Shown here: in pieces, positions 1-7,668 of the stretch
Layout of the letters: each line of letters opens with the position of its first letter
Position numbering within the stretch: the stretch's first letter is position 1
Origin: Candidatus Rifleibacteriota bacterium
GTDB lineage: Bacteria > UBP17 > UBA6191 > JACPRK01
Assembly: GCA_016213865.1 (NCBI GenBank)
Contig: JACQZL010000268.1
Span: forward strand, 1 to 26,615
DNA: 26,615 nucleotides
Direction of reading: 5' to 3'
Position numbers and translations under genes: made by a program
The notes under the pieces: generated by a model
Seen by the model: only the letters and a program-made list of their open reading frames with translations
What the model was told of the DNA's origin: nothing
The model's database searches: none

Positions 1-674
1 TCCAGGTCGCGGGCCCCTGGCAGGTGGGTCAGGTACCCGCGCCAGTCGTCGAGGCCGAAAGGACCGCCGGCCGGCCCCGGCAGCATCAAGTCGAGCCGGG
101 CCCGGCCGTCCGACCCGGGCCGCGTGCGCATCAGGAACGGGGCCCCCAGTCGGCGCAGGAGGCTGGCGCCGGTCTCACTGGCGGGAACGCCACGCGGCAA
201 GGCCACCGAGCCGAATCCACGAGGCAGCCGGCGTGTCAGGACGGAGCGCGGCCAGGCTGTCCCGCGCAGCGTCAAGGTCCGGGGCCGTCTGACCTGGATG
301 ACATAACCGACGCCCGGCTCGAGCGCGAACGGCCGGCGCCCCAGTCCCGGCACCCACGCCTCGAAGACCGCGCCGAGCACGGTGCCCGCGGCGGTCTGGG
401 GCGGAGAGCCCGCCTCCGAGCGTGCCAGGGTCCTGGCGACGAACGTGGCGCTGGTCAGTCGCGTCAAGTCCGCCGCATCGAAAGGCCCGCCGTGAGTGGT
501 CGGGAGGACCAGCGGCACCGAGATGACGTTCATACCCGGGAACAGTTCCAGGGAGCGGGTGCGCACGGGCGCCTGGGCGCCCGCGGGCGAGGCGGAAAGC
601 GCGCCCAGCAGAAGGACGAGAGCGGCCGAGAGAGTCCCGAGAGGTCCAGTGGCAATCGCGAAGCGAGGACTCAC
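1..674 (-). CDS. Secreted protein with beta-rich repeats, C-terminus beyond window
   Basis: An open frame without stops runs from a GTG at 674-672 off the left edge, giving about 224 residues. The GTG is preceded by an AAGGGGGG Shine-Dalgarno at about 5 nt. The N-terminus is a clear signal peptide: a basic start, a Leu/Ala-rich core, and a small-residue site ending Ala-Gln-Ala near residue 37. The mature part begins LELFPGMNVISVPL and later repeats a similar pattern (GFGSVALPRGV followed by LLRRLGAPFLMRT). This recalls the 'PGWNLISLP' beta-domains found in exported proteins of many environmental bacteria. The enzymatic role, if any, is not visible. A good sigma70-type promoter lies about 240 nt upstream (923-950). 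The frame and signal peptide are seen directly; the repeat-family likeness is my reading. Confidence 0.75.
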   Translation of the reverse strand, partial: MSPRFAIATGPLGTLSAALVLLLGALSASPAGAQAPVRTRSLELFPGMNVISVPLVLPTTHGGPFDAADLTRLTSATFVARTLARSEAGSPPQTAAGTVLGAVFEAWVPGLGRRPFALEPGVGYVIQVRRPRTLTLRGTAWPRSVLTRRLPRGFGSVALPRGVPASETGASLLRRLGAPFLMRTRPGSDGRARLDLMLPGPAGGPFGLDDWRGYLTHLPGARDL

Positions 675-922
675 GAGTCCCCCCTTTCCCGGTCAGGCGA
701 AGGCATGGACTTCGCGGTCGAGTGACGGCGCGGGCGCCTCAGTCGGGTGGCGCGACGGCTGGCATGGAACTTGCCCCCCCCCGAGGCAAAGAACCGCCTG
801 TCCGTGGTGCGACCGTTCCCTCATGACGGCAGTCCTCGCGCCTCCCCGGCGTGTCGGTTGTCTCCACGGGCGGGACGTCCGTGGTCCCAGTCGAGGGCAA
901 CCCGAGCCCCCGGCTGTCGTGG

Positions 923-950
923 AGTCTAGCACTGGAAGGGGGCGTGTCAA
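923..950 (-). promoter_or_regulatory. Sigma70-like promoter with long 5' leader
   Basis: Read on the minus strand, TTGACA (950-945) is separated by 16 nt from TAGACT (928-923), close to a consensus vegetative promoter. Transcription would start near 916 and run toward the GTG at 674, leaving an untranslated leader of about 240 nt. The leader has GC-rich hairpin potential (for example CCACGG at about 876 with CCGTGG at about 891), but I recognise no riboswitch class in it. Confidence 0.6.
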
Positions 951-966
951 GGGCCACGGCTCACCA

Positions 967-1147
967 GGGGAGCGATGCTCACTCATGGGGGAATCAACGG
1001 ACCTTTGAACCACGAAGACCCGAAAGCACAAAGGACTGCACGAAGAGAAGCGTGATCGAAGGTGACCCTTTGTGCCGCTTTTCGCGTCCTTCGTCCCTTC
1101 GTGGTTTGGTCTCCTCTTGCCTTCGCGGTGATGCGGCTTCCCAATGG
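967..1147. repeat. Dispersed palindromic element, copy A (MITE-like)
   Basis: This copy starts with GGGGAGCGA (967-975). It contains AACCACGAAG (about 1010) and the inverse CTTCGTGGTTTG (about 1110), which flank a long imperfect hairpin. It ends near CGGCTTCCCA. A near-identical, complete copy lies at 25259-25454. Copy A lacks the right-hand terminal inverted repeat. With the promoter at 923-950, it accounts for the gene-free stretch 675-1204; I see no gene there. Confidence 0.7.
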
Positions 1148-1204
1148 ACTTTCACCCGTCTCACCGCCCGCCTCGGCCCCCCCTGCACCGCGGCGACCTC
1201 CCGC

Positions 1205-3727
1205 TCACGCCGTGCCCAGACGCGCCACCAGTTGCTGGGCCTTGGCTCTCAGCCGCGGGTCCACGCCGTCGCGACCGACGACGAGAGCGATCAGCGAGCG
1301 GGCAAGACGTAGCTTGCCGAGTCCGGCGGCCGCTCGGGCCAGCTCCAGCAGAGGGCCCGGCTCCTCGGGCGTGTTGACGCAGGCCCGCCAGAGCTGCTCC
1401 GCGGCCTTCTCGTAGTCCTTCTCGGCCAGGTACAGCATGCCCAGTCGCCGGTGCAGGTCCTCGGTCCATTGGAGCTGGCTGACGATGAACTTGGCGACCG
1501 CGCCGGCCCCGCCGCTGTCGTTTCGCTCGAGGTAGCCCTTGCCCATGCGGATGTACTCCTGGAGCATCTCCGTGTGCAGCGAGAAGATCTCGAAGTGCGT
1601 GGCGAGCATCGTGTCGAAGTCCCCCGCGGCCTTCGCGGCTTTCACTTTCTCGGCCAGCAGGTAGAGGAACCTGCCGTCGCGCACGATGGGCCCAGGCGCC
1701 TCGTGCGCCGTTGCGGTCCGCGACGCAAGCCGGGCCGCGACGAAGTGGGCACAGACGTTGCCCGGTTCACGCACCAGCAGACCGCGAGCGAGCTCGGAGG
1801 CCGCATCTTCTCGCAGCTCCGCCATGGCCTTCACGATGTCGGCCAGCGCAAGCTCCGTTTCGGAGGTCGCGTCCTGCGATTCGAGGTCCACCACGCCCGA
1901 CATCGTCATGGACAGCTCGTCCCGGGCCGGCAGGTTCTTGATGCGCTCGGTCAGCGCCGAAAGGAGCAGCGGCCGCTTCTCGAGCTCGCGCCAGGAGAGC
2001 TGACGCGACATCGTCCCCAGCGCTGCGAAGGCCGCTCGCGAGCTGATGTCGTCGCGGGCTGTCAGCATCCGGCCGAGACATGCGGAGGCGTTCAGGTGGC
2101 CCAGGTTCCACAGAGCAATGACGGCCGCGGCCCGGATCCGAGGGTTGGCGTGGCCCGCGAAGGGCTCGAGCATGACCGCGGCCTCCAGCGCCCCGACGTG
2201 GTCCAGCGCCTCGATCGCGGCCAGCACGACCTTCTCGCTGTGCTCGCCCAGCTTGCGCTGCAGAAACGTCAGGTTTCCCTGGTGGCTGGCCAGCCCCATG
2301 GCCGTCACCAGAGTGGCTCGCGAGCTCTCGTTGTCGGTCTGCTGATAGGCCTTCTCCAGCTCCCGGAGCACGGCGGGCCCCCCGACGCGCCCGCACGCAA
2401 GGGCGGCCTGCTGGCGGACCTGAGGGCTGGGATGGGCCATTAGCCGGGCCAGGATCGCGCGGCTGCGCGGGTTGCGCAGCCGCGCCACCGCCGCCAGGCA
2501 TGAGTTCTGCACGCTCTTGTCCAGCTCCGTGGCCGTCTGGACCGCCAACTGCTCGAGCGCCTCGGGGCTCTGGAGCTGGCTCGCCACCCACGCCGCCGTC
2601 GCCCGATCGTTCGGCCGGTCGGAGTTGGCCATCCGCTTGAGCTCGTCGAGTGCCCTGCGCGGCTCGTGGACGTGCAGAGCTACGATCGCGTTGCCTCGCA
2701 CCCGGTTGTTCTTGTCCGAGAGGTAGGGCCCGAAGGCGGCGACCGCATCCTTCGGCTGGAGCGGAATCCGGGAAAGCGCCTCCAGCGCGTTGGCCCGCAC
2801 CCGCGTGTTCGTGCTGGGCAACTGTTCGAGGAGGGTCTGGGCCGTCCTGGCCAGGCCGATCTGGCCGAGGGCCATCAACGCCTTGGAGAGCACCCGATCG
2901 TCCATCACGGTGGACATCCGGCGCACGATCGCATCCGCCGCCAGGTCTCGCCCGGCGCGGCCCAGACTGGAGAGCAGGACGAGCTGCACCTGCTGCGAAC
3001 GCTCGCGCTCCCACATCGTCACGAGCTGGGCTTCGGCCACCCGGCGCGGTAGCTTCCCGAGCCCCAGCGCCACGTGCTCGCGGACCATCTCCGAGGGAGA
3101 GGTCGACAGCTTGGTGAGCAGCCCCAGCGCCTCAACCGTCTGGGATTCCCCCATCACGTCGGCCAGCCGGGCCAGGAGCCGCTCGTCCATCTCCCGCTCC
3201 ATCAGCCGGTTGACGAGCGCCAGGACTTCGGGGGTCCGGAACTCCTGGAGGGCATCGAAGGCGCGCTCCCGCAGCGCGGGGTTTCCGACTGCATCCACGA
3301 TCAAATGGACCGAGCCGTGATCCCGCAGCGCCCCCAGCAGGACGAGAGCCTCCGGAGCCAGCGGATGAGCCGGCACGTACTGCCGGAGCGCGGCCGCGGC
3401 GGGCTGGAGGACCTCCAGTGCCACACGGCGCAGCTCCTGCTCGCGCTCGCGCTCCACGTCGCTCATCTCCGTCATCCGCGAGTGGATGCCCAGCTCCCGG
3501 AGCTTGTCGGAGGCCCCGAAGTCGGTCTGCAGCAGCCTAGACATCGAGAGCTTGGCGCTGCGAGTCACCTCTTCGTCACGGTCGTTCGAGGCCCCCTGCA
3601 GGATGAGGACGACGGTGTCCGGCTCGAGCCTGTGGGCGTTCTGGGTCAGGAGGTCGATGGCGTACAGGCGCGTCATCGGGTTCGGGTCCATCATCAGCGC
3701 CTGGACGGTGCGTTGAAGCTCGGTCAT
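1205..3727 (-). CDS. HEAT-repeat/TPR protein, paralogue 1
   Basis: The start is ATG 3727 (MTELQRTVQALMMDPNP), chosen because the downstream paralogue begins with the same motif; the 45 extra upstream codons are repeat sequence. The product is 840 residues with no signal peptide or membrane segment. Residues about 1-610 are alpha-helical HEAT-like repeats (recurrent 'VR..A..ALG.L' patterns such as RVRANALEALSRIP). Residues about 640-830 look like TPR units (LQWTEDLHRRLGMLYLAEKDYEKA). Such solenoids usually act as protein-binding scaffolds; partner and pathway are unknown. There is no Shine-Dalgarno. TATAAT sits 7 nt before the ATG, suggesting a leaderless transcript. Paralogue 2 lies immediately upstream on the same strand across 245 nt. 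HEAT/TPR class is confident, function unknown. Confidence 0.88.
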   Translation of the reverse strand: MTELQRTVQALMMDPNPMTRLYAIDLLTQNAHRLEPDTVVLILQGASNDRDEEVTRSAKLSMSRLLQTDFGASDKLRELGIHSRMTEMSDVEREREQELRRVALEVLQPAAAALRQYVPAHPLAPEALVLLGALRDHGSVHLIVDAVGNPALRERAFDALQEFRTPEVLALVNRLMEREMDERLLARLADVMGESQTVEALGLLTKLSTSPSEMVREHVALGLGKLPRRVAEAQLVTMWERERSQQVQLVLLSSLGRAGRDLAADAIVRRMSTVMDDRVLSKALMALGQIGLARTAQTLLEQLPSTNTRVRANALEALSRIPLQPKDAVAAFGPYLSDKNNRVRGNAIVALHVHEPRRALDELKRMANSDRPNDRATAAWVASQLQSPEALEQLAVQTATELDKSVQNSCLAAVARLRNPRSRAILARLMAHPSPQVRQQAALACGRVGGPAVLRELEKAYQQTDNESSRATLVTAMGLASHQGNLTFLQRKLGEHSEKVVLAAIEALDHVGALEAAVMLEPFAGHANPRIRAAAVIALWNLGHLNASACLGRMLTARDDISSRAAFAALGTMSRQLSWRELEKRPLLLSALTERIKNLPARDELSMTMSGVVDLESQDATSETELALADIVKAMAELREDAASELARGLLVREPGNVCAHFVAARLASRTATAHEAPGPIVRDGRFLYLLAEKVKAAKAAGDFDTMLATHFEIFSLHTEMLQEYIRMGKGYLERNDSGGAGAVAKFIVSQLQWTEDLHRRLGMLYLAEKDYEKAAEQLWRACVNTPEEPGPLLELARAAAGLGKLRLARSLIALVVGRDGVDPRLRAKAQQLVARLGTA

Positions 3728-3734
3728 CGGGTCG

Positions 3735-3740
3735 ATTATA
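3735..3740 (-). promoter_or_regulatory. -10 box of leaderless HEAT gene 1
   Basis: A perfect TATAAT on the minus strand lies 7 nt before the ATG at 3727, so transcription should begin at or next to the start codon. The -35 position (about 3758-3763) falls within the TGGN repeat tract and shows no TTGACA-like hexamer. Confidence 0.55.
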
Positions 3741-3743
3741 GCG

Positions 3744-3788
3744 TGGAGGGTGGTGGATGGGTGGATGGGTGGATGGGTGGTTAGGTGG
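3744..3788. repeat. TGGN minisatellite upstream of HEAT gene 1
   Basis: A run of GGTGGATG-type tetranucleotide units (TGGA, TGGG) lies directly upstream of the TATAAT box of the HEAT gene at 3727. The same repeat type is found at 9068-9170. The rest of the short gap up to 3972 shows no gene. Confidence 0.75.
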
Positions 3789-3972
3789 ACGCGCATGCCA
3801 CGGGGCTGCAGGGTTCCGTAGCCGCGAGCGTGAGCGAGCGGCGCAGCCTTGACCCGGCGCACGTCTGACCGGCACGCCTCACTGATCGCATCGGCACCCG
3901 CCTGCGGGGCTGCGGGCTGCGGGAGCCCGGGCGGTGGGATCGTCGGGCCGCCGTCGAGGGCCGAGAGCCGCC

Positions 3973-6513
3973 CTACTCCGCTTTCTTGCCGGCGGTCAGC
4001 TTCTCGGCCAGCGCCGCGGCTTTGGCCTGGACGCGGCTGTCCTGCTTGTCGCTGGCCAGGACCATCGCGGTCAGCTCGCGAGCCAGCCGGACCTTGCCGA
4101 TGCCCACGGCGGCGCGGGCCAGCTCAAGATGGGCGGTGCCCTCGTCGGGACTGTTGAGACACGCTTTCCACAACTCGCAGTAGGCCTTCTCGTAGTCCTT
4201 GTCGGCCAGGTAGAGCATGCCCAGGTAGCGGTGCATGTCTTCGGTCCACTGGAGCTGGCTGATGACGAAGCGCGCCACGGCTCCGGCCCCCCCCTGGTCG
4301 CCCCGTTCCAGGTAGGCGCGGCCCAGGCGCACGAACTCGGCCAGCATCTGGGCCTGCAGCGAGAAGACCTCGAAATGGGCCGCCAGCAACGTCTTGGCGT
4401 CGCCCGAGGCCTTGGCCGCTTTCAACTGCTCGGCCAGGAAGTAGAGGAAGCGGCTCTCCATCACCACTGCCTGGGGCGGCTGATAACGCGAGGCGCTGGC
4501 AGCGGTGAGCCGCGTCAGCAGGAACTGGGCGTGGCCGTTGCGAGGGTCCCGGGCCAGGACCGATTTGAGCGCCTGCAGGGCCACGTCCTCCCGCATCTCC
4601 ATCAGGGCCTTGAGCGCCGCCACCAGCGCCAGTTCTTGTTCGTCGGTCCGGTCGGGCGCGGCGTCCTGGGGCGGGGCCCCGGCCGAACTGAGTGCGAGGT
4701 CGTCCTTGGCCTGGAGGGCCTTGCGCATCCGGTCGGTCAATAGCGCCTGCAGCATCGGCCGTTTTTCCAGCTCTCGCAGGTTGAGACTGCGGTGGATCGC
4801 CTCGACCGCCGAGAGGGCCGCTCTCTGCGTGTATTCGTCCGCGCTGGCGAGCATCCGGGACAGCTCCGGAACGCCCACGGCGTTGCCCAGGCCCCAGAGG
4901 GCCACGACGGCGCTGGCGCGGATGCGGGCGTTCGAGTGGTTGGTGAAGGGCTCGAGCATCACGGCCACGTCGAGCGAGCCCACGCGGTCGAGCGCTTCGA
5001 TCGCCGCCGCGACGACTTTCTCGTTCCGATCGCCCAGCTTCTTCTGCAGGAACGCCAGGTTGCCCGGGTGGCTGATGCCGCCCATCGCCGTCACGATGGC
5101 CGCCCGCACCAGGTCGTGGTCGCATTGCTGGTACATCGTCTCCAGCTCGCGCAGAACGGCCGGACCGCCCACGCGACCGTAGGCCAGGACCGCCTGCTGG
5201 CGCATCACGGGGTTCGGATGGCGCAGCAACCGCTGCAGGACCGACCGCACCCGCGGGTTGCGCAAACGCGAGAGCGCGGCGTGACAGGCGGCCAGGACCG
5301 TCTTGTCGTTCTCGGTGCCCGCCAGCAAAGCCAGTTGTTCCGCGCTCTCGACAGTCTGGAGCTGGCTGGCCACCCAGGCGCCGGTCGCCCGGTCGGTCGG
5401 GCGGTCGCTGGTCATCATCCGCTTCAGGTCTTCGAGGGCACGCTTGGCGTCGTGCGACGCGATCGCCACGATGGCGTTGCCCCGGACGCGGTTGTTCCGA
5501 TCCTGCAGGTACGGGAAGAACAGGTCCACGGCGTCGCGAGGCGCCACCGGCAGTCTCGAGAGCGCCTCCAGCGCGTTGGCCCGGACGCGAGCGTGCTGGC
5601 TGGGGAGCGCCCCGGCCAGGGCCGCCAGCGCCTTCATCGAGCCGAGGCTTCCCAGGGCCATCATCGCCTTCGACAGGACGCGGTCGTCAGCCATCACGCC
5701 CACACGCGCGATGATCGCCTCGGCCGCGCTCTCCTTGCCGAGCCGCGCCAGGCTCGAGAGCAGCACGAGCTGCACCGACTGGGACTGCTCGCTTCCCCAC
5801 GCGGCCAGCAGGACCGGCTCGACGGCGCGTCTGGGTAGCTTGCCCAGGGCCAGGGCCGCGCGTTCCCTGACGGAGTCGACCGGATGCCCCAGGAGCTTCT
5901 CGAGCGGGGCCAGGGCATCGACGCTGCCCGAGTCGCCCAGGACGTCGGCCAGCCGGGCAAGGGTGCGCGGCTCCTGTTCCCGGTCGACCAGCCGGGTGGC
6001 CAGGATTCGCACCTCCGGGGTCTGGAAGGCTTGCAGGGCGTCGAACGCACGCTCGCGCAAGCTGGGCGCCCCCAGGGCGTTGATGATGAGGTGGATCGAC
6101 GCGTTGTCCCGCAAGGCGCCGAGGAGGACCAGCGCCTCGGCCGCCATCGCGTGGCCGGGGATGTACGGCCTGAGGGCCGAGAGCAGCGGCTGCAGGAACT
6201 CGAGGGCCGTGCGCCGGATTTCCAGTTCGCGCATCTTCTCGACGTCGGTCAGGTCCGACATCCTCGAGTTGATGCCCATCTCGCGCAGCCTGTCGGACCC
6301 GCCGAACCCCATCTGCAACAGGCGGGACATGGCCAAGCGGGCGCCGCGCGCGACCTCGTCGTCGCGGTCGTTGGTCGCTCCTTGCAGCGTGGCAATGACC
6401 GCCTCCGCCTCGATGCGGTGCTGGTTCTGGACCAACACGTCGATGCCGAAGAGCCGGGTGACCGGGTTCGGGTCCATCATCAGCCCCTGGATGGTCCTCT
6501 CGAGCTCGGTCAT
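3973..6513 (-). CDS. HEAT-repeat/TPR protein, paralogue 2
   Basis: The start is ATG 6513 (MTELERTIQGLMMDPNP), matching paralogue 1; an in-frame start six codons upstream is less likely. The product is 846 residues and cytosolic by sequence. It aligns with paralogue 1 over its full length without large gaps and at high identity by eye. HEAT-like helices occupy residues about 1-600 and TPR-like helices about 640-830 (LQWTEDMHRYLGMLYLADKDYEKA). A Lys/Ala-rich tail ends the protein. TATACT lies 8 nt before the ATG with no Shine-Dalgarno, so this gene also looks leaderless and separately promoted. The tandem arrangement points to gene duplication. No catalytic motif is visible; a scaffold or adaptor role is inference. 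Confidence 0.88.
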   Translation of the reverse strand: MTELERTIQGLMMDPNPVTRLFGIDVLVQNQHRIEAEAVIATLQGATNDRDDEVARGARLAMSRLLQMGFGGSDRLREMGINSRMSDLTDVEKMRELEIRRTALEFLQPLLSALRPYIPGHAMAAEALVLLGALRDNASIHLIINALGAPSLRERAFDALQAFQTPEVRILATRLVDREQEPRTLARLADVLGDSGSVDALAPLEKLLGHPVDSVRERAALALGKLPRRAVEPVLLAAWGSEQSQSVQLVLLSSLARLGKESAAEAIIARVGVMADDRVLSKAMMALGSLGSMKALAALAGALPSQHARVRANALEALSRLPVAPRDAVDLFFPYLQDRNNRVRGNAIVAIASHDAKRALEDLKRMMTSDRPTDRATGAWVASQLQTVESAEQLALLAGTENDKTVLAACHAALSRLRNPRVRSVLQRLLRHPNPVMRQQAVLAYGRVGGPAVLRELETMYQQCDHDLVRAAIVTAMGGISHPGNLAFLQKKLGDRNEKVVAAAIEALDRVGSLDVAVMLEPFTNHSNARIRASAVVALWGLGNAVGVPELSRMLASADEYTQRAALSAVEAIHRSLNLRELEKRPMLQALLTDRMRKALQAKDDLALSSAGAPPQDAAPDRTDEQELALVAALKALMEMREDVALQALKSVLARDPRNGHAQFLLTRLTAASASRYQPPQAVVMESRFLYFLAEQLKAAKASGDAKTLLAAHFEVFSLQAQMLAEFVRLGRAYLERGDQGGAGAVARFVISQLQWTEDMHRYLGMLYLADKDYEKAYCELWKACLNSPDEGTAHLELARAAVGIGKVRLARELTAMVLASDKQDSRVQAKAAALAEKLTAGKKAE

Positions 6514-6521
6514 TGCCGCAA

Positions 6522-6527
6522 AGTATA
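6522..6527 (-). promoter_or_regulatory. -10 box of leaderless HEAT gene 2
   Basis: TATACT on the minus strand lies 8 nt before ATG 6513. It is embedded in GCTATACT, which parallels GCTATAAT in front of the paralogue. No -35 hexamer is evident. Confidence 0.5.
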
Positions 6528-6703
6528 GCATCGGGGCTGGGAGGCCCGAGTCGAGGGGGGGTGTGCAGACAACACCCGCGGAGCCGCATCACCGGGTGCG
6601 TGGTCCGTGGTCCAAGGAGCTGTCGCCGCGCACCCTTCGACAAGCTCAGGACGTACTTGTGGCCCGCAGAGGTCGGGCAAGACCGTCCTCTAAAGGTGGC
6701 TAC

Positions 6704-7192
6704 CTACGGAAGCTCATCAACGCTTTGGAGAATCTCCTGAGCAAGCGTCCCGGAGAGCCGAAAGCCGTGATGCGAGCGCAGCGACTCGAGGAGTGGACGG
6801 ACCGCTTCGACCAGTCCCCGACGCTTGGCCAGCACGAGGATTCCCGCGGTGCCGATCACGGCGAGGTTCAGCCGGGCCGCTGTCCTTCGTCCGAGCCGCT
6901 CGTCCATGAGCAGCAGAGGAGCTCGCACTTGCTTGGCTAGCAAGATGGCCTGCGCCTCGCCGCGATGCAAGTGCGCGACAGCCTCCGTGACCGCGTCTGA
7001 TTCCAGGCATGCTTGGCGGATCCAAGCAGCCTCCGAGACAGCTCGAACGACTGGATGTCCACCCCCGCGATCCACGACTTCCGCCCGCACTTCCGGAGGA
7101 ATGAGTACCTCGTCGAAGAGTCGCTGGAGCAGATCGAATCGCCCCACGGCTGCCAGATAAACCAGAGGCGAGCTGTTGCTGACCCCTATCAC
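6704..7192 (-). CDS. DUF3368 PIN-like toxin
   Basis: This 162-residue protein starts at GTG 7192, and its GTGA overlaps the TGA stop of the upstream UPF0175 gene, so translation is coupled. Family hallmarks are the N-terminal VSNSSPLVYLAAVGRFDLL, the middle GEAQAILLA, and the later LLLMDERLGRRTA...VIGTAGILVLAK. These match the DUF3368 branch of PIN-domain nucleases, which have acidic metal-binding residues and whose first position is often Asn, as here. PIN toxins cleave RNA; the target here is unknown. The C-terminal part (LSGTLAQEILQSVDELP) is intact. Base use appears somewhat less GC-rich than in the neighbours, consistent with a mobile accessory module. The pairing with UPF0175 makes the toxin role likely but unproven. 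Confidence 0.85.
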   Translation of the reverse strand: MIGVSNSSPLVYLAAVGRFDLLQRLFDEVLIPPEVRAEVVDRGGGHPVVRAVSEAAWIRQACLESDAVTEAVAHLHRGEAQAILLAKQVRAPLLLMDERLGRRTAARLNLAVIGTAGILVLAKRRGLVEAVRPLLESLRSHHGFRLSGTLAQEILQSVDELP

Positions 7193-7437
7193 GGGGCCAG
7201 CTCTCCCAAGGTACGCAGGTCCTCCCGGAACTCATCGAGACCATAGTGGGGTCCGAGACCGCGGCTGGCCGCAAGGAGCAGAAAGTCGCAGTACCCCATC
7301 TCGGCGACCTCTGCCGCCTTGCCCATGGAGAGCTTCCCGAGCGCAAAGAGGTGCAGCGCCACCTCCCGAGCGATTTCTCCCTGATCCATTCGGGCAGCTA
7401 GCTCCAGGTCCGGTGAAATGGTGATCGCATGCGGCAT
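7189..7437 (-). CDS. UPF0175 family antitoxin-like protein
   Basis: The 82-residue product starts at ATG 7437 (MPHAITISPDLELAARMDQG), with AGGAAGTG about 8 nt upstream. A longer in-frame start at 7503 has no such site. The central LFALGKLSMGKAAEVAEMGYCDFLLLAASRG is written in the UPF0175 pattern (helix-turn-helix-like 'GKLSLGKAAELAGMS.WEF'). The end, GLDEFREDLRTLGE, matches the usual '.EDL.ED..TL' tail. UPF0175 proteins are typically encoded just upstream of a DUF3368/PIN gene and are believed to be the antitoxin and probable repressor. The 4-nt overlap with the toxin gene supports one operon. Confidence 0.85.
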   Translation of the reverse strand: MPHAITISPDLELAARMDQGEIAREVALHLFALGKLSMGKAAEVAEMGYCDFLLLAASRGLGPHYGLDEFREDLRTLGELAP

Positions 7438-7525
7438 GGCTTCACTTCCTATCTTGCCATGGTACCGGATCCGCCTCGGATCACCCCATCCGATATCTCC
7501 CACGACGGCCGCAGCCGAGCTTGCG

Positions 7526-7600
7526 CTGACCCGGCTTGCGCCGGATCAGGACCGGCAGGGACGCCGGGCCTACTGCCCTCGCGTGGCTCGGGCTGGCTCG
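7526..7600 (-). repeat. Dispersed core repeat, copy 1 (inverted)
   Basis: On the minus strand this reads GAGCCACGCGAGGGCAGTAG, then a CCGGCGTCCCTGCCGG palindrome, then CCGGCGCAAGCCGG. It is the same core as copies at 9906, 13653 and 16533. It lies between the divergent antitoxin and peptidase-MA genes. Confidence 0.75.
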
Positions 7601-7668
7601 ACATTTTCAGGTCCGTCACCGCGGCGGCGGAGAAGGCCGATCACATGAGATGTGGAGGTGTCACATCC

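Noticed and set aside
24..725. Plus-strand open frame over the left end
   Set aside because: Arg/Gly/Gln-rich antisense shadow. The minus-strand frame has a signal peptide, a ribosome site and coherent protein sequence.
3934..5838. Long plus-strand open frames opposite the HEAT genes
   Set aside because: High-GC antisense shadows. The minus-strand pair are full-length paralogues of each other, which fixes the coding strand.
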